Origin: CAWJJM01 sp963843275
Lineage (GTDB): Bacteria > Acidobacteriota > Thermoanaerobaculia > Multivoradales > JBCCEF01
Reading direction: 5' to 3'
Assembly (NCBI GenBank): GCA_963843275.1
Contig: CAWJJM010000002.1
Coordinates: 22,390-86,389, forward strand
DNA length: 64,000 nt
Shown here: positions 25,301 through 38,000 of the stretch, piece by piece
How the letters are laid out: each line of letters starts with the position of its first letter
Numbering within the stretch: the first letter of the stretch is position 1
Made by a program: the position numbers and the translations under genes
The notes under the pieces: generated by a model
What the model was told of the DNA's origin: nothing
Seen by the model: only the letters and a program-made list of their open reading frames with translations
The model's database searches: none

Positions 25301-28300
25301 TGGCGGAGGCGTGGAGCGCGGTTCTTGGGGTGGACCGGGTCAGCGTGCACGACGACTTCTTCGACCTCGGTGGCGACTCGATCCGCAGCATCCAGCTGCT
25401 TGCCGAGGCCCGCCGCCGCGGTCTCGAGCTGACGGTGCAGGATCTCTTCCGGCACCGCACGATCCGCGGCCTCCTCGACGCCCATGAGGACGGACCGGTG
25501 GCCGAGGACGAGGGCGTGCCCGCGCCGTTCAGCCTGATCGCGCCGGCCGACCACCGCCTGATGGCGGACGACATCGAGGCGGCCTACCCGTTCACGCTCC
25601 TCCAGCACGGGATGTTCTTCCACAGCGAGCTCGACCCTCACGCGCCGGTCTACCACGACGTCCTCAGCGTCCACCTGCGCACCGAGCTCGACCTCGCGGC
25701 GCTGCGCCACGCCCTGGGCCGGGTCACCGCGCGCCACCCGGTGCTGCGGACCTCGTTCCACTTCAACCTCTATACCGAGCCGCTGCAGATCGTTCACCGG
25801 GAGGCGCAGATTCCCCTGGCGGTGAGCGACCTGGGCCAGCTCGACGGCGAGCAGCAGGAGCTGGAGATCGGGCGCTGGGTGGAGCTCGAGAAGCACCGCC
25901 CCTTCGACTGGACCCAGGCGCCGCTCGCCCGCGCCTGCCTCCACCGGCGCGGTCCCGACGAGTTCCAGTTCAGCCTCGGCGCCCACCACGTGCTGATGGA
26001 CGGGTGGAGCGCCGCGACCCTGCTCGCCGAGCTGTTCGCCGAGTACCGCGCTCTTCTCGCCGGCGGCGAGCTGGCGGAGCCGCCGGCCGATACCGCTTTC
26101 CGCGAGGCCGTGGCGCTGGAACGGCAGATCCTCGAATCGGAGGAGGCGCGGGACTTCTGGCGCGCCGAGCTCGACGGCGCGACCCTGCTGGAGCTGCCGC
26201 GACGGGTGGACGGCGAGGCGGGCGAAGGCCCGTCGCTCCTCACCTGGGAGGTCGCGGTGCCGGACGCCGTCCGCCAGCGGTTGCTGGGGCTGGCGAAGGA
26301 GGAGGAGGTGCCGCTCAAGGCGTTGCTCCTCGCCGCCCACTTCCGCGTCCTCGCCGCCCTCGGCGGCAGCGCCGACGTGGTCAGCGGCGTGGTGACCGAC
26401 GGCCGGCCGGAGCGGGAGGGCGCGGAGCGGAGCCTCGGGCTGTTCGTCAACACGGTGCCCCTGCGCCAGCGCGTGGCCGGCGGCACCTGGCGGGAGCTCA
26501 TCGCTGCGACCTTCACCCGCCAGACCGACCAGCTCACCTATCGCCGCTTCCCCATGGCGGAGATCAAGCGCCTGCTCGGTGGGCGGCGCTTGTTCGACGT
26601 CAACTTCAACTTCGTGAACTTCCACGTCTACGAGGAGGTCGGCAAGGTCGGCGGCGCCGAGGTGCTCGGCATGAACCACTTCGAGCAGACGGACATGTGG
26701 CTGTCGACGACCTTCAGCACCAACACCGCCGGCTCGTGGATCCAGCTCGGCCTCGGCGCCGACCGCCGCCGGGTGGCGGAGGATCAGATCGAGGAGATCG
26801 CGGACCTGTACCTCAACGCCCTGGAAGCGATGGGCAGCCGGCCGGACGACCGCTACGAGCGCGCGTCTCTCCTCGGTGAGGCCGAGCGTCGCCGGCTGCT
26901 GGAGGAGTGGGCGGGTGGGGACCTGGACCTCGGGAGCTGGCCGCCGACGCTGGACGGCCTGGTGCGGCGGCAGGTGGCGCTGAGCCCGCAGGCGGCGGCG
27001 GTGGCGTGGGAGGGGGGGAGCTGGAGCTACGGCGAGCTGGCGGCGCGGGCGTCGGGGGTGGCGGCTCGCCTGCGGCGTGCCGGGGTGCGCCGGGGGGACC
27101 GGGTGGGGGTGTGCGTGGCGCGGTCGCCGGAGATGGTGGCGGCGCTGCTCGGGGTGCTGGAGGCGGGTGCGGCGTGGGTGCCGCTGGACCCGGAGTACCC
27201 GGTGGAGCGGCTGCGCTGGATGCAGCAGGACGCGTCGCCGTCGGCGCTGCTGGTGGCGCAGGCGGGCCTGCCGGCGGGCCTGGAGGCGGGCGGCGTGCCG
27301 CTGGTGGACGCGTCGGGGGCCGAGGCGGAGAGCGGCGGCAGGCGGTGCGGCGGGGTCGGCGACCGGCGGCGGCGACCTGGCCTACGTCCTCTACACCTCG
27401 GGCTCGACGGGCCGGCCGAAGGGGGTGATGGTGCCGCACCGGGCGATCGTCAACCGGCTGCTGTGGATGCAGGAGACGTGGCCGCTGGCGGCGGGGGACC
27501 GGGTGCTGCAGAAGACGCCGTTCGGGTTCGACGCGTCGGTGTGGGAGGTGTTCGTGCCGCTGCTGTCGGGAGCGACGGTGGTGATGGCGGAGCCGGAGGG
27601 CCACCGCGATCCGGAGTACCTGGTGCGGGCGATCCGCGAGCAGGGGGTGACGGTGGTGCAGTTCGTGCCGTCCCAGCTGCGGTTGGTGCTGGCCCAGGGC
27701 GGCCTGGGGGAGTGCCCGGCGCTGCGCCGGGTGTTCTCCGGCGGCGAGGCGCTGCCGGGAGCGCTGCGGGAGGCGTTCTTCGCGGCCAGCGGAGCGGAGC
27801 TGGTCAACCTGTACGGGCCGACCGAGGTGGCGATCGACGCGACGGCGGAGCGGTGCGTACGGGGCGAGCGGCTGGCGGGGGTGACCATCGGCCGGCCCAT
27901 CGCCAACGACCGGGTGTACGTCCTCGCCGGCGAGCTCGAGCCGGTGCCGGCGGGGGTGGCGGGCCACCTGTGCGTCGGCGGGGCGGGGGTGTCGTGGGGG
28001 TACCGGGGCAAACCGGGCCTGACGGCGGAGCGCTTCGTGCCCGATCCGCTGAGCGGCATCGCCGGGGGGCGCCTGTACCGCACCGGCGACCGGGCGCGCC
28101 ACCTGCCGGGCGGCAGGCTCGAGTACCTCGGCCGGATGGACGAGCAGGTCAAGGTGCGCGGGGTGCGGATCGAGCTCGGCGAGATCGAGGGCCTGCTGCG
28201 GACGGCGCCGGGGGTCGGCGAGGCGGCTGCCGCGGTGCGTCAGGGGGAGGACGGCGAGGAGCGGCTGGTCGCCTGGGTGAGCGCGACGGAGCCCGGAGCC

Positions 28301-31300
28301 CTGGAGGTGCCGGCGGTGCGCGAGCACCTGCGGCGGCACCTGCCCGAGGTGATGATGCCGTCGGCGGTGGTCGAGGTCGGCGAGATGCCCCACCTGCCCA
28401 ACGGCAAGGTCGACCGCGGCGCCCTGCCCGATCCCGGCGACCCGGTGCACGGTCTCGACCGCACCTTCGTACCGCCCCGCACCCCGGTCGAGGAGACGGT
28501 GGCCGAGGTGTGGCGCGAGCTGCTCGGCACGGCGCGGCCCGGGGTCCACGACGACTTCTTCGATCTCGGCGGCCACTCGATCATCGCGACCCAGCTGATG
28601 GCGCGCCTGCGCCGCATCTTCGACCTCGAGCTGCCGTTGCGCCACCTCTTCGAAGCGCCGACCATCGCCGGGTTGGGAGAGCGGATCGAGGCGGAGCTCG
28701 CCGGCGGCGCGGCGGTCCGCTCGGCACCGCTGACCACGACCGAGGCCGGCGGCGCGGCCCCCGCGTCCTTCGCCCAGCAACGGCTGTGGTTCCTCGAACA
28801 GATGGTCGGCGGCGAGACGTCCGCCTACAACATCCCGGCGGCGGTCTTCCTGCGCGGCGCCCTCGTCGTCCCGATCCTGCGCGCCGCCCTCGACGAGGTG
28901 GTCCGCCGGCACGACGTCCTGCGCACCACCTTCGCCCAGGTGGAGGACCGCCTCGAGCAGCGCGTCGCGCCGGCCGTCCCGGTGCCGCTGCCCATCGCCG
29001 ACCTGTCGGCCCTGCCGCCGGACGCCGCCCGCGGCGAGACGGCGCGGGTCGCCCGCAACCAGGGCACCCGCCGCTTCGACCTCGCCGCGGGGCCGCTGCT
29101 GCGCATCGGCCTGGTGCGCCGGGCGCCGGCCGAGCACGTGCTGCTCACCACCCTGCACCACACGATCAGCGACGGCTGGTCGAGCGGCCTGTTGATCGGC
29201 GAGCTCGGCGAGCTCTACCGCGCCTTCGTCGAGGGCCGGCCGTCGCCGCTTCCCGCGCCGCGGCTGCAGTACGCCGACTTCGCCCGTTGGCAGCGCCGCC
29301 GCCTCGACGCGGAGGCCCTCGAGGATCAGCTCGGCTACTGGCGCCAGCAGCTCGCCGGGCTGCCTCCGGCCCTCGACCTTCCTCCCGACTACCCGCGGCG
29401 GACCGCCGGCGACAGCCCCGGCGGCAGCGTGGCGCTGCGCATCGAGGCCGCCGAGGTGGAGGCGCTGCGGCGGATCGCGCGGGAGGAGGGGGGGACCCTC
29501 TTCATGGCGCTCCTCGCCGTCTTCCAGATGCTCCTCTGCCGCTACAGCGGCCAGGACGATTTCGCGGTCGGCACCCCGGTCGCCGGGCGCGACCGGCCGG
29601 AGCTCGAGCGGCTGATCGGCTGCTTCGTCAACACCCTGGTGCTGCGAGCCGACCTGTCGGGCCGCCCCGGTCTGCGGCAGGTGCTGTCGCGGGTCCGGCG
29701 GGTTGCGGTGGAGGCCTTCGGGCACCAGGACGTGCCCTTCGAGCGGCTCGTCGAGGAGCTGCGCCCGGGGCGGGATCTCGCCCACACGCCGTTGTTCCAG
29801 ACGATGTTCGTGTTGCAGAACGCGCCGGCCTCGGGCATCAGCGACCTCCCCGGCCTGCGGCTCGTCCCCTACGAGGAGCCCGACTCCGCGGCGGCGAAGT
29901 TCGACCTGACCCTGTTCCTCGCCGAGGTCGACGGCGCCCTGGAGGGCTCCCTCGAGTTCCGCCGCGACCTGTTCCACCCGCTGACCGCGCGGCGGCTTCG
30001 CCGAGCGCTTCGGAAACCTCCTCGCCGCCGCCGCGGCCGAGCCCGACCGGGCCCTCGACACCCTGCCCCTCGGGCGGCCGGGGGAGTGGCCGGCGGAGCC
30101 TGCCGAGGCGGCGGCCGCCGGCGACCCGGCGCCGCTCCACGAGGCCGTCGCCGAGGTGGCGCGCCTCCATCCCGACGCGACGGCGGTGATCGCCGGCGAC
30201 GAGCGGATCTCCTACGGCGAGCTCGACCGCCGGGCGGAGGCCCTCGCCGCGGAGCTGGTGCGCCACGGCGTCGGGCCGGAGGTGCCGGTGGGAGTGGCGC
30301 TGGAGCGTTCGCCGGCGCTGCCCGCCGCCATGCTGGCGGTGCTCAAGGCCGGGGGAGCCTTCGTGCCCCTCGACCCCTCGCACCCGCGCCAGCGACTGAC
30401 CGAGCTGCTCGCCGACGCCGGAGCCCGGATCGTCGTCGCCCGCGACGAGACCTTCGCGGGTCCCGGCGCCGCGGTCGCCGGCTCGGCGCTCACGGTGGTC
30501 GGGCCGGACGTTTCTCCGCACGGCGCCGAAGCACGGCTCTCCGGCGCGCCGACGGACCTCGACCGCGCCGCCTACGTGATGTACACCTCGGGCTCGACCG
30601 GCAGGCCGAAGGGCGTGGTGGTCAGCCACCGCAGCCTGATGCGCTACCTGTCCTGGTGCGTCGAGAGCTACCCGCTGCGCGGCAGCGGGGGCACGCTGGT
30701 CCACACCTCGCCGGCCTTCGACCTCACCCTCACGGGCCTCCTCGCGCCGCTCCTCGCCGGCGTGCCGGTGGAGCTCGTCCCCGAGGGACCGGGCGTCGAG
30801 GAGCTGGTGGCGGCGCTGGGCCGCCGCGACGGGCTCGGGCTGGTCAAGCTCACCCCGGCGCACCTCGATCTGCTCGCCAGCCGCCTCGAAGCGGGCGAGC
30901 CGGCGGGGCGGGTCGCGGCCTTCGTGATCGGCGGCGAAGCGCTGCCGGCGGCGACCTGCGAACGCTGGCGGCGGCTGGCCCCGGAGACGGTGCTGTGCAA
31001 CGAGTACGGCCCGACCGAGGCGCACCGTCGGTTGCGCCCTCCACCGCGTCTCCGCCGGCGACCCGGAGCCGCTGCCCATCGGACGGGCGGCCGCCGGCGC
31101 GCGCCTGCGGGTGCTCGACCGCCGTCTCGAGCCGGTGCCGGCGGGCCTGCGCGGCGAGCTCTACGTCGGCGGCGAGGGGCTGGCCCGCGGTTACGCCGGG
31201 CAGCCCGCCCTGACCGCCGCGTCCTTCGTGCCCGACCCCCGGCCCGCGCTGCCGGGAGGCCGCCTCTACCGCACCGGCGACCTGGTCCGCGAGCTTCCCT

Positions 31301-32004
31301 CGGCGATCTCCAGTTCCTCGGCCGGGCCGACCAGCAGGTCAAGCTGCGCGGCTACCGGATCGAGCCGGCCGAGGTCGAGGCGGCCCTCGCCGCCTTGCCC
31401 GGCGTCGAGCGGGCGTACGTCACCGTCCGCGAGGACATGCCGCGCGACCGGCGCCTGGTCGCCTATCTGGTCGGGCGCCAGGGCGACCCGCCGGCGGCGG
31501 GCGAGCTGCGCGCGGCGCTGGCCGCCACGCCTGCCCTCCTAATGGTCCCTCGTTCTTCGTCGAGCTGGACGGGCTGCCGCTCAGCCCAGCGGCAAGGTGG
31601 ACCGCCGCTCGCTGCCGGCACCTGCCGCGGAACGCGAGCTCGGCGGAGCTCGTCGCCCCGCGCACGCGGCGGAGCAGTGGCTGGCCGCCGTGTGGAGCGA
31701 GGTCCTCGGCGTGACGAGCGATCGGGGTCAACGACAACTTCTTCGAGCTCGGGGGCCACTCCCTCACACGCCATGCAGGTGATCACCCGGCTGCGTCAAT
31801 CCTTCCGCGTCGACGTCCCGGTTCAGGAGCTGTTCACCACTCCGACGGTGGCGAGGCTGGCGGGAGCGGTCGTGCGCCCGGGAGGCGACGGCGGGCACGG
31901 CCGAGAAGATCGTGGCGGCCTTGCTGCGGGTGCGCGGGATGTCGGCCGACGAGATCCGCGACGCCCTGAGCGCCCGCAAGGGAGCCGGAGAGGTGGGCGA
32001 ATGA
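22357..32004 (+). CDS. NRPS subunit 3: divergent C - A-T-C-A-T-C-A-T
   Basis: This three-module synthetase of about 3,215 residues starts at ATG 22357, overlapping the previous stop. The N-terminal domain (22380-23700) has the C-domain fold signature (ISPQQRRLWTLG, RHEILRTGF) but SALVADRGT where HHxxxDG should be. The modules activate Gln, Gln and Asp/Asn by code. The reading frame changes at about 22710, 23740, 25300, 27330, 30000, 31025, 31300, 31540-31590 and again inside the last carrier. Each break is a single-base gain or loss between intact motifs. The C terminus reads MSADEIRDALSARKG, a common NRPS tail, and the stop overlaps the next ATG (ATGA). Two of its A domains are near-identical direct repeats. 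The number of frameshifts makes the literal translation unreliable, but the gene structure is clear. Confidence 0.9.
22380..25500 (+). other. NRPS module 8 (divergent C - A-T), predicted Gln, GGDSI carrier
   Basis: The N-terminal C-like domain lacks both catalytic His (SALVADRGT). Similar 'S-A-L-x-A-D' domains occur, to my memory, at the start of some myxobacterial and cyanobacterial NRPSs, so it may be a fixed variant and not decay. The A domain code from FDASVWE, VVQFVPS, VFSGGEAL and NLYGPTEVAID is DAWQFGLID (Gln). The carrier is FFDLGGDSI, interrupted by a frameshift at about 25300. Confidence 0.82.
23681..25243 (+). repeat. Direct repeat copy 1 (module 8 adenylation domain)
   Basis: About 1.56 kb that recurs at 26881 with only scattered substitutions. 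It covers the end of the C-A linker and the whole A domain up to the A10 motif. Codons here end mostly in G (gtg, ccg, ggg, gcg, tcg), unlike the C-ending codons of flanking modules. It carries one extra G near 23740 that copy 2 lacks. Confidence 0.93.
25540..28690 (+). other. NRPS module 9 (C-A-T), predicted Gln, code DAWQFGLID
   Basis: The C domain is the YPFTLLQHGMFFH subtype that follows a GGDSI carrier, with HHVLMDG intact. The A domain is a near-copy of the module 8 A domain (offset exactly 3200 bp at both ends) and has the same glutamine code. A one-base insertion at about 27330-27340 breaks the frame just before motif A3. The carrier is FFDLGGHSII. Confidence 0.85.
26881..28443 (+). 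repeat. Direct repeat copy 2 (module 9 adenylation domain)
   Basis: Second copy of the repeat at 23681, offset by 3200 bp. It carries one extra base near 27330-27340 that copy 1 lacks, and it is intact where copy 1 is broken. Confidence 0.93.
28740..31870 (+). other. NRPS module 10 (C-A-T), predicted Asn/Asp, code DLTKVGEVG
   Basis: The C domain has HHTISDG. Pocket residues from FDLTLTG, LVKLTPA, FVIGGEAL and NEYGPTEATVG give D-L-T-K-V-G-E-V-G, between the known Asp (DLTKVGHIG) and Asn (DLTKIGEVG) codes. At least five single-base indels fall in 30000-31770. The carrier reads FFELGGHSL after correction. Confidence 0.8.
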
Positions 32005-35000
32005 GCGACGAGACCCGGGTGGTGGACGCCGAGGCCGAGCGGCAGGAGCTGATGCGGCTGCTGCTGGCCGAAGGGGTCGGTCGTCCTGGCGGAGCCGGAG
32101 CGGATCTCGCGCCGGCCGGACCGCGACCGGGCGCTGCTGTCCTTTGCCCAGCAGCGGCTCTGGTTCCTCTACCGGTATGCGCCGGAGAGCCCGGAGTACA
32201 ACATCTCGACGCCCCTCCTGCTCGAGGGACCGCTCGACGTCGAGGCGCTCGCCCGCAGCCTCGCCGAGGTCGTCCGCCGGCACGAGGCGCTGCGCACCCG
32301 TTTCGTCGTCGACGGTGCCGCCTGCTGGCAGATGATCTCGCCGCCGGGCCCGGTTCCCCTGCCGCGGACCGACCTGCGCGGCATGCCGGGTCGGCGAGCG
32401 CCAGGCGGTGGCGCGCCGCCTGGCGGTGGCGGAGGCCCAGCGGCCGTTCGACCTCGAGGCCGGGCCGCCGCTGCGCGCCCGGATGTTCGTCCTCGCCGAC
32501 GACCTCCACCTCCTCCAGCTCACCCTCCACCACATCGTGTCGGACGGCTGGTCGAGCGAGGTCCTGGTCCGCGAAGCGGTGGCGCTCTACGGCGCCTTCG
32601 CCGCGGGGCGGCCGTCACCGCTGGCCGAGCTGCCGATCCAGTACGCGGACTTCGCAACCTGGCAGCGCGAGCGCGGCGACGGGCACCTGGCGGAGCAGCT
32701 CGCCTACTGGCGCGGCCAGCTCGCCGGCCTCGACGCGGCTGGAGCTGCCGACCGACCGGCCGCGGCCGGCGCTGCGGACGGCCCGCGGCGCCGCCCTCGG
32801 GCTGTCGCTGGACGGGCCGGCGTCCGAGCGCCTCCGGGCGCTGGCCCGGGCCCAGGAGACGAGCCTGTTCATGGTCCTGACCGCCGCCCTGGCGGCGCTC
32901 CTCGGCCGCTGGACGGGGCAGACCGACGTCGCCCTCGGCAGTCCCATCGCCAACCGGAACCGGGTCGAGACCGAGGCCCTCATCGGCTTCTTCGCCAACA
33001 CCCTGGTGCTGCGGATGGACCTGTCCGGCGAGCCGACGTTCCGCGAGCTCCTCGGCCGCGCGCGGCGGACCACCCTGGAGGCCTACGACCACCAGGACGT
33101 GCCCTTCGAGCGGGTCGTCGACGAGCTGCAGCCGGAGCGCGACCTGTCCCACACGCCGCTGTTCCAGGTCGCCCTGACGCTCCACGGCGACACGCCGGGG
33201 GCGACGCGGCGCGAGCTGCCCGGAATCCGCCAGCGGCCGTTCGCCCTCGACACGGCGACGGCGAAGTTCGACCTCAGCGTCGGGGTGGCCGATTCCGCCG
33301 CCGGGATCGAAGGGTCGATCGAGTACAGCACGGACCTGTTCGACCGGACGACGGTCCGGCGGCTGGCGGACCAACTCGTCCGCCTTCTGCGCGCCGTCGC
33401 CGGCGATCCGGACCTGCGCCTCGGAGAGCTGCCGCTGCTCGGCCCCGCCGAGCGCCACCAGGCGGTCGTCGAGTGGCCGGCGGGCCGCCGCGTCCCGGCG
33501 CCGACGGAGCCGCTCCACCGGGCCTTCGAACGCGCCGCCCGCCGCCGGCCCGAGGCCGTCGCCCTGGTCTGCGGCGGGCGCACGACGAGCTACGGCGAGC
33601 TCGACCGGCGCGCCGAGGCCGTCGCCGGCGAGCTGTCCCGGCGCGGCGTCGGCCCGGGGACCCTCGTCGGCCTGTGCGCCGGCCGCAACGCGGCCACCGT
33701 CGCCGCGCTGATCGGCGTGCTCAAGGCCGGCGGCGCCTACCTCCCGCTCGACCCGGCGTACCCGGAGGAGCGGCTGAGGCTGATGCTCGAAGACAGCGGT
33801 GCGGCCTTGGTCGTCACCGACGAGGAACACCGGCGCTTCATCCCCGAGCTCGGCGTCGACGTCCTCCAGCTCGAGGCGATGGACGGGGCGCCACGCCGGC
33901 CGCGGCCGGCCGCCGGCCGCCGTGAGCCGACGGTGGACGACCTCGCCTACGTGATCTACACCTCCGGCTCGACCGGCCGCCCCAAGGGGGTGGAGGTCAC
34001 CCACGGCAACCTGGCACGCCTGCTCGACGCCACCCGGGCGTGGTTCGCATTCGGCGCCGACGACGTGTGGACCCTGTTCCACTCCCTCGCCTTCGATTTC
34101 TCGGTGTGGGAGATCTGGGGCGCGCTCGCCTACGGCGGCCGCCTGGTGGTGGTCGACGACGACGTCCGCCGCTCCCCCGCGGCCTTCCTCGAGCTGCTGC
34201 GCCGCGAGCGGGTCAGCGTGCTCAACCAGACGCCGTCGGCCTTCCGCCAGCTCGTCGCCGCCGACGGGGAGGCCGCCGAAGGCGGTGACGGCGGCGCGCT
34301 CGCCCTGCGGTGGGTGATCTTCGGTGGCGAGGCCCTCGAGCTCGAGAGCCTGCGCCCCTGGTTCGCCCGCCACGGCGACCGCCGGCCGACCCTGGTCAAC
34401 ATGTATGGCATCACCGAGACCACGGTCCACGTCACCTACCGGCCGATCCGCCGCGCCGACCTCGACGCGGCGGCGGGCAGCGTCATCGGCCGGGGCATCC
34501 CGGATCTGCAGGTGTACCTGGTGGACCCCGCGCTGCGGCCGATGCCGATCGGCGTGATGGGGGAGCTGTGCGTCGGCGGCGCGGGGGTCGCCCGCGGCTA
34601 TCTCGGCCGGCCGTCTCTCACCGCCCGCCGCTTCGTCCCCGATCCCTTCGGGTCGCGGCCGGGTGGCCGCCTCTACCGCTCCGGCGACCTCGCCCGGCGG
34701 CGAGCCGACGGCGACCTCGAGTACCTCGGGCGCCTCGACCACCAGGTCAAGGTGCGCGGCCATCGCATCGAGCTCGGCGAGATCGAGGCCGCGCTGACCG
34801 CCCACGACGGGGTGCGGGAAGCGGTCGTCATGGCCCGCCCGGGCTCCGCCGGCGCGCGGCTGGTCGCCTGGCTGGTGCCGGCGAGCGCCGAAGGGGTGGC
34901 ACCCGAGAGCCTGCGCCAGCACCTCGGCTCCCGCCTTCCCGAGTACATGATCCCGGCCCAGTTCGTCGCCGTCGAGGCGCTCCCGGTGACCGCCCACGGC

Positions 35001-38000
35001 AAGGTGGACCGGCGGGCGCTTCCCGACCCCGACCCGGGGCGCCCCGATCTCGCCGAGGAGTACGTGGCGCCGCGCACCGCGGCCGAGGAGGTCCTGGCCG
35101 CGGTGTGGGCGCAGGTCCTGGGCGTCGACCGGGTCGGGATGAACGACAACTTCTTCGCCCTCGGGGGCGACTCGATCCTCAGCGTCCAGGTGATCGGCCT
35201 GGCGCGCGAGCGCGGGCTGGACCTCACGCTGCCGCAGCTCTTCCGCACCCAGACGGTGGCCGGGCTCGCCGCGGAGGCCGGCTTCGGGGCGCCCCCGGAG
35301 GCGCCGGCGACGCCCAGCGAGCCGTTCGCGATGCTCACCCCGGAGGACCGCGCCAAGCTGCCCGCGGGGATCGTCGACGCCTACCCGATGACCCGGATGC
35401 AGGTGGGCATGGTGTACCACGCCGAGCTCGACCCCGAGCGGCCGCTGTTCCACAACGTCAACAGCTGCGTCCTGCGGCTCGCCTTCGACCACGGATCTGC
35501 TCGCCGCGGCCGTCGACGCGGTGGTGGCGCGGCATCCGGTGCTGAGGACGGCGCTGCACGTCAGCGGGTTCGGCGAGCCGCTCCAGCTCGTCCACGAGAC
35601 GGTGCCCTCGCCGATCACCTTCCACGACCTCCGCCACCTCCCGGCCGAGGAGCAGCGGGCGCAGATCCGCCGCTACCACGACGCCGAGGAGGCGCGGCGC
35701 TTCGACCTCACCCGGCCGCCGTTGATCCGCTTCGCCGTCCACCGGCTGAGCGAGGACACGGTCAGCTTCTCGCTGTCCGAGAACCACGCGATCTTCGACG
35801 GCTGGAGCCTCCACGCGACCCTCGCCGAGATCTTCGAGCACCACCTGGCGCTGGTCCACGGCGAACGGCCGGAGCCCGTGGCGCCGTCGCTGGCCTTCCG
35901 CGACTTCGTCGCCCTCGAACGGGCGGCCGTCGCCTCGCCGGAGCAGCGGCGTTTCTGGCGCGACAAGCTCGCCGGCGCCCCTTCGACCCGGGTCGAGTCG
36001 TGGCCCGAGGAGGCCGCCGGCGGGGCCGCCGCGCCCGCCGCCGGAATGAGCCTGCTGCCGACGCCGCTGCCCAGCGAGCTGCAGCAGGGGCTCGAGCGGC
36101 TGGCGCGAGCCTGCGCGGTGCCGCTGAAGAGCGTGCTCCTCGCCGCCCACCTCAAGGTCCTGTCGCTGGTGACCGGCGAGGAGGAGATCGTCACCGGGCT
36201 GCTGTCCAACGGGCGTCCGGAGACCACCGGGGGCGAGGATGGGCGCGGGCTGTTCCTCAACGTCCTGCCGCTGCGCCTGCGCCTCGGCCGCGGCACCTGG
36301 CGCGACCTGGTGCAGCAGACCTTCGACGCGGAGCGCGAGGTCCTGCCGTACCGGCGCTTCCCGCTGGCGGAGATCCAGCAGGACCAGGGCCGGGACCGGC
36401 TGCTGGAGACCGAGTTCAACTACATCCACTTCCACGTCGTCGAGGAGCTGCTCGGCGGCGGCGAGGTCGGGGTGGTGGCAACCGAGGACCGGGTGGAGCA
36501 GAGCGACATGACGCTGGCCACCTCGTTCTGGACCACCCCGGGCACCGCGGACGTGACCCTGGTCCTGCGCTACGACACCTCCCGCCTGGGGCCAGGGCAG
36601 GCCGGGTGCCTGGCCCGCACCTACCTCGACGTCCTCGCCGCCGCGGCGGAGGCGGCCGACGAGGAGCACATGGCGCGGGCCTGGCTGACCCCGGAGGCGC
36701 TCGCAGCCGTCTCTGCCGGCCCGGTGCGCGCGATCCCGCAAGCCTCCCTCGGTGAGCTGGTCGCGGCGCGCGCCGCCGACTTCCCGGACGCGGTGGCGGC
36801 GGTCTGCGCCGGGCGCAGCGTCACCCTCGGCGAGCTGGTGGCGGCGGCGGATCGCGCGGCGCGGGCCCTGCTGCGCCGCGGCATCGGGCCCGGAAGCACC
36901 GTCGCCCTGCTCTTCGAGCCTTCCATCGAGGGGCTGACCGCCATGCTCGCCGTGCTGCGCACCGGCGCCGCCTTCCTCGCCGTCGACCCCGACAGCCCGG
37001 CGGAGCGCACCCGCTGGATGCTCGCCGACGCCGACCCCCGGCTGCTGCTGACCCGCCGCGGCCTCGCCGACCGGGTGGGCGACGCCGGCCGCGAGGTCGT
37101 CTGCCTCGACGAAGCGCTCACCGCGGGCCCCGCCGCGGCCGCCGCCGGCCCCGCTTCGCCGCCGCTGCCGTCCGTCGACCCCGGCCTGCCCGCCTACCGC
37201 GTCTATACCTCCGGCTCCACCGGCCGGCCGAAGCCGGTCGTCGCGACCCATCGGTCGGTCGCCAACTACCTCTCCTACCTCGCCGAGGAGCACGGACTCG
37301 GGCCCGACGACGCCGTGCTCCAGGTCGCGGCGTGGTCCTTCGACGCTTCGGTTCGCGACCTGCTCGGCCCGCTCCTCGCCGGCGGCCGGGTGCTGATTCC
37401 CGACCCCGCGGCGGAGCGCGGCCCGCAGACCCTCGTCGCCCTGGCCGCCGCGGAGCGGGCCACCGCCGTCCTCAGCGTCGTCCCGACCCTGCTGCGGGCG
37501 ATGCTCGACGAGGTGGAGCGCTCGGCGGCGGACCTGCGCGTCCCTGCGGCTCCTCCTCGTTTCCGGCGAGCCGTTGCATCGCGAGGACGTGGAACGGGTC
37601 GAGTCGCAGCTCGGGCCGGAGGTGCGGCTGGTCAACCAGTACGGGCCCAGCGAGTGCACGATGACCAGCACGTACCAGGTCGTCCGGCCGCTGGCCTGGG
37701 GGGGAGGTCCGGCCGTCGGCAGGCCGATCCGCAACGCCCGGGCGTACGTGCTCGGCCCGGCGGCGGCCCCGGTCGCCCCGGGGGCGGTGGGGGAGGTCTG
37801 GATCGCCGGCGCCGGCCTCGGCCCGGGCTATCCGGGCCGTCCCGCCGCCACCGCCGACGCCTTCCGCCCGGACCCCTTCGCAGCCCAGGGGGCGCGGGCC
37901 TATCGCACCGGCGACCTGGCGCGGTTGCTGCCGGACGGGTGCCTCGAGTTCCGCGGCCGGGCCGATCGCCAGCTCAAGGTGCGGGGCGTGCGGGTCGAGC

